NCBI RefSeq assembly: GCF_000234665.1
Contig: NC_018318.1
Span: 310,001-374,000, forward strand
Source of the DNA: Leishmania mexicana MHOM/GT/2001/U1103
Taxonomy: Eukaryota; Euglenozoa; Kinetoplastea; Trypanosomatida; Trypanosomatidae
Length of the DNA stretch: 64,000 bases
Reading direction: 5' to 3'
Numbering within the stretch: position 1 is the first letter of the stretch; each line of letters opens with the position of its first letter. The notes under the pieces were generated by a model, which did no database searches, was not told the DNA's origin, and saw only the letters and a list, made by a program, of their open reading frames with translations. The translations under genes were made by a program, and so were the position numbers. Below, piece after piece: positions 40,094 to 49,800 of this stretch.

Positions 40094-40193
40094 NNNNNNN
40101 NNNNNNNNNNNNNNNNNNNNNNNNNNNNNNNNNNNNNNNNNNNNNNNNNNNNNNNNNNNNNNNNNNNNNNNNNNNNNNNNNNNNNNNNNNNNN
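40094..40193. other. Assembly gap (100 N)
   Basis: Exactly 100 Ns, the conventional placeholder for a gap of unknown size. It interrupts a coding region on the minus strand. Confidence 0.98.
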
Positions 40194-40194
40194 T

Positions 40195-40371
40195 AGGGTG
40201 CACCTCCTGCGGAGGCGGGGGCTGCAGCACCCCCTTGCGCATCATCTCCGCCCGTGCGACCGTTGCGAGGGCAAAGAAGGCAACAAAGCCGAAGAAGACG
40301 TCCCGCTTGTTCGAAGCGTAGAAGTTGTACAGCCGCGCCATCCAGCTAAATGGCGGTGGTACGGCAGGCAT
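40195..40371 (-). CDS. Small predicted membrane protein, C-terminus lost in the assembly gap
   Basis: The frame begins at ATG 40371 (MPAVPPPFSWMARLYNFYAS) and runs 59 codons into the gap, ending visibly at PPPPQEVHP. Residues 25-41 form one hydrophobic helix (VFFGFVAFFALATVARA), preceded by NKRD, so a single membrane span is predicted, perhaps in a mitochondrial or ER membrane. ATG 40371 is the first ATG in frame. Beyond the gap one frame stops after eight codons (at 40066), and another begins with MSRKEVVRC at 40084 and runs about 57 codons. Which is continuous cannot be known, because the gap length is arbitrary. I do not recognise the family. Confidence 0.6.
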
Positions 40372-43300
40372 CTTGTGGTACTGGACGACGGACAACGGCA
40401 GGTGGCATGCACCAGATGCGCCCGCGACAGATGCCTTCTCGGCGGGGGTGGGTGGGTGGGTGTGTGACGGAGGAGGAGGGGGGGGATAAGAGCCTCACAG
40501 AGACGTGACGCTTCACTCTCAGAGATGCACACACACACACACACACGTGACAGCAGGGCTGTCGGAAGAGCCGCTCCTCTGGTGAGCTGATATCCTCGTG
40601 TATGCGTCCGTGCGTGTGTGCTCGGGTGAGTGCTGGGCGATGAAGTAAAGATCGACCCGACGGAGAGGCACAGGGGCGAGAAAAGGGAAAAAGCAAAAGC
40701 ACAACAGATAGCAAGGGGGAGGGCGAAGAAGCAGGCAGGGGAGGAGGTGGTCTGCGCGCGCAGCTGTGCACCGGCGACGCCACCACACCGGTTCACTGCC
40801 GCCTTCGGTGGCTGTCCTCATCGTCGTGGAGCCGTCGATCGAGCAAGGGGAAGGAACAGGATAGAGAGAGCATGTTGCCGACCAGCAAGACACCCCATGA
40901 TGGTCGAAGGCTAGACAAATGGAAAGAAGTGCGGAAGCGGATGGCCGCGACGCACCGCAGAGCACGTGTCGCGATCTCAAGCCACAGCACGACCCCCCCG
41001 GGACACGTCGTCCTGTACAGACCATTATTTCCTGCGTTAGAGCTTCGCTGCCCGCACAAACAACAGACGGAGAGAGACAGACACGGGCACACGCGAGCAC
41101 AGCCGTAGAGCAGCATCTAGCCCTCCTAACTACATCGCAGGAACAGTGACGAGGTTGCCCACCGATTCGCCACCCCGCTCGCCCCCAGTTCTCTCCTCCC
41201 CTGCATCCGTCGGCACGGCACCCACCCCCGGTCAACCTCTCCTCCAGAGGAAAGAGGCAAGCGGCGCTGATGGGGCGCTGCGGAGGTGGTGTGTGTGTGT
41301 GTGTGTAGTCACGCGTGACGCACGCAGGAGATGCGAGGAGGAGAGGGAGGGAAGGGCGGGGGAGGGAAGGGGCCAACAGTTCGGCTGCGATGACTCTAGA
41401 GAGGGCATCCACCCAACTTTGAGTGAGCGTGTAGAACATGGTGAGGGCGGTTTTTTTTTGGAGGGGGGGGGGAGACACCATGTGAAGTCGTGGCGCGTCA
41501 CAAGAGATGCTTTAGCCTCCCCACCCCATCCCCACCTCTGTGTGTGTGTGTCTGTCTGTCTGTCTGTCTCTCAGCAATTATGTCAGACCTTGTACGACAC
41601 ACACACACACACACGCGCGCGCATATCGGCATGCGTGCATCTTGCCTTTCCTAATTCATTGAAGCATCACAGGTACGCGCAAAGCGTGTAGACGCACAAC
41701 GACTCAAAGAAAAGCTTCCCTGCCTCTTCCACATCGCTATCCTTCGCTCACTCCCATCCAAATACGCATGTGTCCCCATCACCACCACCAACAGCACCAG
41801 CACCGCACCCCACCCTGAGCTGCTGCATCGCCGAGGCCTGCAGTTAAACTGTCTCGTCAGTAAAACCCATACCCACACACACTCACACCCACACACGTGT
41901 ATTCTATACAGGGCACTCGCATGCCACATGCGAGAGAGAGGGAATGGTGGGTGGGCTAGGGTGCGTAATGGCCGCTGAGCTGCGCCATGTTATCCAATGC
42001 GACAGTCTACTCCCCCCTCTCTCCCTGCACAGCCCCACCTGCCGAATCATCGAACGTTCAGTCCTTCTCTGCGGATTTCTCGATTGGGGTCTCCTCCTCG
42101 ATGCAGCGCATCTAAAGGCATTCGCATATTGCAATAGTGGTCCATTGAGGTTGGCATCACAGCGTTCGCATCGACGGCGGAGGACGGCAGGCAGAAGGGT
42201 GGGGGTGGGGAACTGACGGGAATATGGGAGGCAGAAAACTTTCCAGCAAGCCACACCGTCGGCCCTCGCTCGCCCACACAGACGCGGGCAACTCTCATGC
42301 ACCACAGCGACACACAGCTGCTTGCAGGCAACACCCGCGCAAGCGCGGATCATACTACCATCAAGAGCACCACCCACTCGCCTCATTCTCTCACATCTGG
42401 TCATTTGTAATACGTCAACAGCCGTCGCTAATCCATCCCCTCCTCCTCCTCCTCCTCCACACAGACACACACACACGAACACAGTCGCGCAGGGGCAGAG
42501 GACGAGTGAGCAAGGCAACTTGCTTCGACACGAGAAGAAACGGAAAGAGCAACGAAGCCGCACTCTGTGGCCAAGCCGAAAGAAAAAAAGGCGCACAGAG
42601 TATTACTGTGTTGCTACTCGTGCTGGCGGGTCTGCTCGGGTGCGCACGCTCGCCTTTCCGCCCTGACCTGCCCCCCACGCAAAAGTACTTCTTCGCTTGA
42701 ACCGAGTTCGACTCCCCTCAAGTCTCCAGAGGGTCACGGACACAGGGGTACACACAGGCGGAAGCAACTGCACCGTATCGCAACACCTCGCAGTGGACAT
42801 CTGGCACCATACGGGACAACGTGCTCACAAGGCGGGTAGTGGGGTGGGGGGGGGAGGGTAAGTTCCTGGAATCCTGCGGCAGAGCGAGCGTGCGAGGGCT
42901 GTAAGAGGACGAGTGGAGAAACCACACCACCACCCCTCCGTTTTTCTCCCCCCTCCCCCTTGCTACCACGCGCCACCAAAATGCACGCATGCACAGGTGC
43001 GAAACCTCTCCGAGCGATGTAACGCTGCAGCCGCCTATTGGAAAGAGAGGTGAGGGCGAGAGGGCGATCGCACATCATCGGACCAGAGAGGACACGACCA
43101 GAAGCGAAACGCACGCATACGCACGCACACACACGCATAGGCAAGGCACAGCTGACTAATCGCTCGTTTCCAGCGCGGAGTTCAAACGAAGGATGGGATG
43201 GGGGGTGGAGGGGAAAAGGGTGTACGACAGACTCCATGTGCGGTCCACACGTACACACATGGAGCCCACGCAGAGGTGCGGCATTGCACCCCGTAGGACG

Positions 43301-44210
43301 CCCTGGTGAAGGGCTGCGTAGAGGAGCGAGCCGAAGAAGAACAAAATGACGAGCAGGAGGGTCAAAAGTGTGTGTGAAAAGCGCTCTCGCGCATGTGTCC
43401 ATCGTTGCGCTTGTCGCGTTTTTCGTTGGGCTGATCGGCTCTCACAGTGCGCACACGTGTGCGTGTGTGCCGATCCGCGTGAGCAAGCGTTCGAAAAACA
43501 GGGATGGCGCCTGTGCCTACTCCATCCAGAACCCACAGCGCAAGCGACTGGTGGCGGTGGGGAAACGCTCTCCACCGCCACCGCCACGCATCACGTGCGC
43601 TGCTCTTCGCTTCTCCCTGCCGCTTGCTGCACAACACATGTGGCATAGAATAACGGCTAAGAAGAGATGCAGACGGGGTGGGGGGGTGGAGGGGAAGCTG
43701 GTTGGTGAGGGCTGTGCAGATTGGGGGGGGGGGGAATGATAAACGAGCCCACGACAGCTGCGCGTCGCCCTGTCGCCTCAAGTCTGTCTCCGTTCTCTTT
43801 TACTTTTTTGTTTTTGACAGGCGTCACGAAGGCACGGCGGATGATAATAGAAGCAACACAACAGAAAACAAACGAATACACATAGAGGGAGAGCGCGCGA
43901 GCGAGTTGGCACAAGACGGCAACACGTGCATGTGGCATCCACTCATCCAGCAGGGCGGCTAGGATACACGGAGGACAACACAGAGAGCTGTGCAGGATCC
44001 AGCTTCACCAAACCTAGCCAGCCCCCAAGATCAACACCTCTCTCCTTTTTTTCCGTTCGTCGTTGCACCTGTTGCTATGCGTGCCGTGTACACCGCAAGA
44101 GGACCCCTGCGGCTGATGACGCGCCGCGAACGTACCTCCGGTAGTGATGAACTCTCCAGGGACAGCCACCCTCAGCGGCCCCGCTGACACCAGACAACAG
44201 ATTGCAGCAC
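40372..44210. other. Longest gene-free spacer in the window (glutathione synthetase 3' UTR side)
   Basis: About 3.8 kb. Simple repeats include (CA)n at 40527-40547, (GT)n at 41289-41308, (TG)n plus (TCTG)n at 41539-41568, CA at 41599-41613 and (CCT)n near 42438-42457. Frames such as 43368-43739 (plus) and 41904-42596 (minus) are low-complexity and unsupported. A tRNA-like GAGTTCGACTC at 42708 lacks a cloverleaf around it. Confidence 0.5.
41539..41568. repeat. (TG)6 (TCTG)n compound microsatellite
   Basis: A TG run flows directly into about five TCTG units. Confidence 0.85.
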
Positions 44211-46037
44211 CTAGCTGACTATCTGCACACTGTCCAAGGCCGCTACGCCTGCTACCACGCCGCCGTCCGTGACATCCGCCGGCTTAGTCCGCACCAAGCT
44301 GCCGGCAGCTTGGTTCATCATGCACCCGTTTGCGTCGGATGACAAGATGACGCCGAAGATGCCGACCTCCGAGCACGCATTGTTCTCCAGGACGTGAATT
44401 CTGCTTGCCTGGAACAAGACACCAGTCGTAACAAGGTGGTCAATTCTCCGCATCAGGATGTACTCACGCCGGATCTTTTGGTAGAGCGGGTCGTCGCTAT
44501 TCACATCACGCAGCAGGCGCTGCATGGGCTCTCCGGCGATGAGGTTGCCGCCTCCCTCAAGCTGCGGCTTCAGCACATACTGCTCCGGGTGCAGCACCGC
44601 GTCGGCGATCCAATACTCCGGGTCGTGGATCCCCTTACCCTCGCCGATGCGCTGCCGGTTCTCTGCAAGCCGCGCGTACTCATCTTTATTCAGCGAGTAC
44701 TGCGGAACAAAGTGCTCCGCCAGGGCGGCTGCCTTCTGCTGGTCGCCAGCGAAGCTCACGGGCGCCAGCACCTCCGACACGTTCGACATGACCTGCTGCA
44801 TCTTTTTAAAGGTCATCAGGTGGTACGGAACGCTCGGGCACTTCACCGCGTTGGACTCCTCGATCCGCTCCCGCGTCTGCCACGCCGTCTCCGTCGGCAG
44901 GTCCTTCGGCACATAGGTGCTGCGGAAGTAAGCCACCGCTACGACGTACTTCTCGTCCACCACGGCGAAGGGCGGCTGCAGCTGCTCGCTCAACACCTCC
45001 CTCGTCTCCGTGCTGCGATCTTGCTCGCTTTTACAAAGGGTGGCGTGCTCCAGCCGCATCGTCGCATGCAACTGATCCAGCGTGCGCCGCAGACTGAGCA
45101 CGCCATGCGTCTCAAGCAGCTCCAGCAGCAGCTTGTACTGATCAGCCGTATTGACCTCGTTTTCCTGCACGACGGCGAGCACAATCGGCTTTAGGACGAC
45201 ACCCGTGCGCTGCTGATACTGACGAAGGAAGCTTGAATAGGGCACGGCGTTGCGCCAAGCAGCAACGGACTCGGCAAGAGCCGCCGACACCTGCACCGCC
45301 GAGTTGTGCGTTTCGTCTATCATATACGCAGTCTCGTGTTGCCGCGGCGATGCGGCCACGACCGGCGGCGTGGAGAACGAAGCCGGTTTGGTGTTCTCGA
45401 CGGCCGCAGCAGCGCCAACGTTCATGAAGGCCTCTCGGAACTTGTGAAGGTACGCGTGAAATTTCTGCACAAGCGGGGAGATGCCGGCGAATGAGCAGCT
45501 GATGGTGTTGATCTCGATGTTCTTCCACTGTCGTGCCGTCTCTGCTGCAACCGAGACCGCGACTTCAGCGGAGGAAAGGCGGCTGCCGCTCTCGGGGTCG
45601 ACAGAGCGCATGTAGTCGGTGCGAAGGATGCCCAGCATAAGCGGCTGGTACACCGGGGCCTTCGCCCCGATGGGGGTGGTCATGTACACCTTCTCCAGTA
45701 TGGCGAGCAGCCGGCCGGTGAAGCCGCGATCACTTTCTGCCGTCGACTTCATCGAGTCACGCAAAAACTCAAAGTTACGCGACGTGCGGTTAATCGCCTC
45801 ATTCCACAGGAGCTGGCGGTCGTACAACTGGCGCAGCACATCCGCCTTCATGGGGAAGGGGCGCAGGGACACGGCAGGATGGGTGATTTGGTAAGTGTGG
45901 GGCTGATGAATGACAAGTCCCAGCTCAAGGCACTTAGCCACGAGCTCCTCCTCGCTCGGAAGACCCTCAAGTACATACTTGGAAAGTGCCGCACCGGTGA
46001 TGGTTGTGGTTGTGGTGGTGGTGGTCGCGGCGGGCAT
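44211..46037 (-). CDS. GSS: Glutathione synthetase (eukaryotic type)
   Basis: 608 residues from ATG 46037. It catalyses the ATP-dependent joining of gamma-glutamylcysteine and glycine to glutathione, the precursor of trypanothione in trypanosomatids. Family signatures are EINTISCSFAGIS (about 182; the E and N correspond to Mg ligands in the human enzyme), the glycine-rich ATP loop KPQLEGGGNLIAG (about 488-500), YILMRRIDH, SEVGIFGVIL, and the closing RTKPADVTDGGVVAGVAALD. Human GSS has 474 residues; the extra length here comes from insertions, for example between the EINT region and the next core segment. Two in-frame upstream ATGs (46331, 46238) exist. However, a long pyrimidine tract (46226-46180) followed by the first AG at 46142-46141 would place the mRNA start after them, favouring 46037. 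The next gene upstream in transcription is the mitochondrial polymerase. Confidence 0.95.
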   Translation of the reverse strand: MPAATTTTTTTTITGAALSKYVLEGLPSEEELVAKCLELGLVIHQPHTYQITHPAVSLRPFPMKADVLRQLYDRQLLWNEAINRTSRNFEFLRDSMKSTAESDRGFTGRLLAILEKVYMTTPIGAKAPVYQPLMLGILRTDYMRSVDPESGSRLSSAEVAVSVAAETARQWKNIEINTISCSFAGISPLVQKFHAYLHKFREAFMNVGAAAAVENTKPASFSTPPVVAASPRQHETAYMIDETHNSAVQVSAALAESVAAWRNAVPYSSFLRQYQQRTGVVLKPIVLAVVQENEVNTADQYKLLLELLETHGVLSLRRTLDQLHATMRLEHATLCKSEQDRSTETREVLSEQLQPPFAVVDEKYVVAVAYFRSTYVPKDLPTETAWQTRERIEESNAVKCPSVPYHLMTFKKMQQVMSNVSEVLAPVSFAGDQQKAAALAEHFVPQYSLNKDEYARLAENRQRIGEGKGIHDPEYWIADAVLHPEQYVLKPQLEGGGNLIAGEPMQRLLRDVNSDDPLYQKIRREYILMRRIDHLVTTGVLFQASRIHVLENNACSEVGIFGVILSSDANGCMMNQAAGSLVRTKPADVTDGGVVAGVAALDSVQIVS

Positions 46038-46140
46038 GCCTTCCGCGTTTTCTTCGTGTGCTCTGAAGATGGTACGGTGCGTGGAGGAGTAGTAGTAGAG
46101 GGGGGTTGGGAGCAGGGGACATGTTGGCGCTCGAGTGGCC

Positions 46141-46226
46141 CTAAAAGTGAACCGCACAAGGAAAACCCGCGGCGCAGACCGAATAGAGGGGACAAGGTTG
46201 TAGAAGAGAGACCGAGGGAGGGAGAG
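46141..46226 (-). promoter_or_regulatory. Candidate spliced-leader acceptor of glutathione synthetase
   Basis: A C/T-rich tract at about 46226-46180 on the minus strand is followed by an AG-poor stretch with TTTTCCTTGTGC and the first AG at 46142-46141. The implied 5' UTR is about 103 nt. This decides the start codon in favour of 46037. Confidence 0.6.
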
Positions 46227-46865
46227 TGGTGAGCACATGAGCACCGTACGCAGCCGAGGGGCGACGTTGAGCTCCGGTTTTGTTCTGTTTTGTGCGCCAC
46301 CGCCACCGCCGCCGCCTCGCGTCTTCAACATGTCCAAGACCCCCGCAAAAAAGGGGGGCACGCGCGAGGCGACATCCCCACCCCCCGACCCCACCCCCAG
46401 CCCGTCACAGGCTCACATGGCCTGGTGGGGAGCGGCACAGCAAGTCAGGCGAGCAAGACGAAAGGTGAAACGAAAGCGAAAAACAGCGATCTGCGCCAAC
46501 CAGGCAGAACACCGCCCTCTCCCTCCCCCTCCCCCATCCCGAAGATGACAGCAAAGATGGCCGGGGTCGCCGTGTTGCTGCAACAGCAGCGACGCCTCTC
46601 CACCGACAGAGAGACTCAAGAGAGGGAGACACACGCACACACACACACACACATGCGCCGTCACACGTACTTGCTGGGCGACCACCCTACTCAGGTGGCG
46701 GTATCTATGATACGCTCTCTATGATGCGTCATCGCTGTGGGTCTGCTCTGCCCGTTCCACACAACATGAAAATAGAAAAAGAGGCTCAGGTTGGACGAGG
46801 GGGAGGGGAAGAGGGTCGCACACGCACGCACACACAGCCTCGCTCCTTCACCTGCGAGCCGGCCG
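46227..46865. other. Intergenic spacer
   Basis: About 0.64 kb with no gene. It holds a CCGCCACC run at about 46297-46318 and a (CA)n run at 46630-46651. Confidence 0.6.
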
Positions 46866-49800
46866 CTACACCGACAACTCCCCCAGCGACGGACCCGAGT
46901 GAATCTCCGCCTTGAAGGGCACATCCAGCTTCATGTCCGGCCAGAGGGCGGCAATAGCTTCCTGCGTGTGCCCCATGATGCGGGCGAGATCAGCGCGAAC
47001 CTCGTCGGCGACACACTTGTGCGCGTCCACCCAAACACAGTCGTGCACGGTGTTCACCAAAAACGCCTTCTCGCCGTAGTTGCGCTTGCGGTAGAACTCG
47101 CGCACGATGGCGCCGCACATGATCTGCACGATTTCGCCAGCGAGTCCCTGCACTGGGTAGTTCTTCAGACGCGGCACACTCTTGCGGTCCCTCGTAAAGT
47201 CGAACTTGCTGCCGGTGGGCACAACGAAGTAGTACATCGGCTCCGTCAGCATCACGACGCGGCGGATGTTGGCGTTCCAGAGAGACGTGTCTAGTGTGCG
47301 CAGCCGCAGCAGCCGATCCGCACCCGCCTCGACGCACCTCGTAACGAGGCTATAATATTTGCTCAGCTCCTTGTAGTGGTGCTCCTCGGCCACGATGAGG
47401 CGATCCACCTCCTGCTCCGTGAGCCCCGTGGTGGTGGAGATGGTCGAGACGCCAGCGCCGTACTGGCGCTGGAAGGAGAACACCTTCGCCTGCTGCCGCA
47501 GCTGGATGTATTGCGGGTCCTTCTCCACCTTCGCCTTGCGCATCACATCCTCGTAGGGCTCCTTTGTCATGAGAGAGACGCGGAGACAGTGGAAGTCGAC
47601 ATTGTCGCGCAGCTCCTGCATCATGCGCGGGTCTCGGCACAGTGCGGCCAGGACGACGACCTCGAGCTGGCTGTAGTCTGCCTCGATCATCATACCCTGT
47701 GCACCGAATCGTGACACAATCAGGCGGCGCAGGTCCTCCTCCTTCGGAATGTTCTGCAGATTCGGCGACTGGGAGGAAAGGCGGCCCGTGGCCGTCACGC
47801 AGTGGCATAGCTCGCCGTGAACCCGGTCGTGGCACTCCGGCAGCACGGCGCGGAAAAGGCAGCCCTCCTCGAAGAGCTGCAGTTTCTTCTCGGTAAAGCG
47901 CAGCTGCTGCAGCGCGGAGAAGAAGGAGAGGTCGATCGTCTTGTACGGCGACAACAACATCGTCACCCGCTCCATCGCGTCGGCGCCGGATGACGCAGAC
48001 TTGCCGCGCAAGAAGCGCCGCAGCAGGGGGTGCAGCTTCTCCGGTGTCACCATCCACAGCATGCCCGCCGTCGAGGCCCGCTCCTGCCCGTGCAGGCCCT
48101 GCGGCGCGCTCGACGGAGTTGGCTGAGAGCTGCGGAATGCGTCACGGGGCGTGCCCACGACGGAGGCACACTGTGACACAATACTCTTCACGGCTCCCTC
48201 GACGCCACCGAGCGACACGAGCTCCTTCGCATGCGCCTCCCATGTGGACCGGGCCGAGAAGGCCGTGGCGTTGGACGAGCTGAGCTCCGAGAAGTCGGAC
48301 TCGAAAGAGTCGGCACCCTGCGGCGGCGGCGGGAAGGCTTTGTTGACGTCCGCGAAGCACACCCGCTCCAGCGATGCCGGCTCTCCGTCCGCGCCGACGC
48401 CGTCCGCTTGCCCGTCAAACACGGCCTTCTTGATGGCCTCGAGTACGCCGGTGTCCACAAGCGCCTCCAGCTTGTCGTGCGCACAGTTTGTTAGAACGAG
48501 AATGTTGCGCAGGTCTGCCGCGGTGTCGCCGTCACCGGCCGCCCCGCCTCCTTGTCGCGTCCTCTTGCCACCCGACTTGCGTGCTGTGGGTGCCTTCGCC
48601 TCCCCTGTCGATGCCGCGGACGATGCTGCGAGGAGCTGCTTGAGTGGCTCGTAGGCGGCGATGCGCTCCTTCAGCTGTGTCACCGTCACTACATCCGACC
48701 TCTCCGCAACGGGAATAATGTCGTCCACGGCCACGCGCAGGTTGATCTCGCGCGCCTCGGGGCCCGTGACGGCGGGGCAGTAGAGCGATATCTGCTCCAT
48801 CCAGCCACCGATTTTCACCTTGCACAGCACCACCACGACGGCGGTCTGACGAATCAGCGCATCCATCGTGCAGCGCTTGCAGAGCTGCTGAATCATCTGC
48901 AGGCTGCGCCGCACATCACTCAGAGTGATGGCGCCGCCGCTGTTTGGGCCACCGCTGCCTGCGCCGCCGTTGCCGCCGAGTAAGGCGTCCGCCTGCATGT
49001 ACGCCTCTGGCGCCTTGGTGCCAGTGACATGGCACACGGCATGCGGGAAGAGGCTCGTTAGCGGGTACCGGGTCGGCTTTACAGGAACAAAACGTGACCC
49101 GAGGTGGCGACACAGACCACCGCCGTAGATGATGGTGCTGATATCCTGCGGAGAACGGAAGTTGATCCTCTGCCGCACATCGCCGTCCATGGACTGTGTG
49201 AAGTCCATGATCTTGTGATGCAGCACCTTCTCTAGTCGCTCGTGCTCGAGGCGCAGCGTATTGGCAAAGTACGTCACCTGCGACTGCGGCACCAGCTGCA
49301 ACCCCTGCAGCTCCATCTCCATCGACGCCAACAGGCCGTCCATGCGGTGCTGCACTGAGGACATCTGCCGCGTGCTCACAGCGAGCTCGAGCTGCGTCTC
49401 GTAGATCAGCTTCAGCTTTGCCAAGGGCTGCATCGAGCCCTTCAGCGGCCCATCGTGGTACTGCAGCAACGTTCGCTCCATCGTGGCCAGGTGTAGGTTG
49501 TTGAAGCCCTTCAGCAGGTACTGGGCATACTGAGCGCACCATATCTTGCCACCGTTGTACAGGAACGTGCGCAACCGCACGCTGCGCCGCAGGAACAGCA
49601 AGATGCGCTTGATGTCCCACCCGATCAGGATGGCGTTCTCGGCCCTATCCTTCGGATCCGCCGCGTCAGGTGGGCCGATCGGCAATGTGTCTGGCAGCAC
49701 CACCTCGGGGTCAACAAACTCCTTCATCTCGCCCGTCTTGTCTTCGATCTTGGCCCTCCAGTGACGCACCGCCGGCGGGTTCATCAAGCTGAGCGACGTC

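Noticed and set aside
42690..42730. tRNA-like T-loop GAGTTCGACTC
   Set aside because: No anticodon arm or D-arm with proper spacing upstream, and no acceptor stem pairing.
46038..46331. Longer glutathione synthetase starts at ATG 46331 or 46238
   Set aside because: A pyrimidine tract and the first AG (46142-46141) lie downstream of both ATGs, and the extra residues are translated G/C and pyrimidine tracts.
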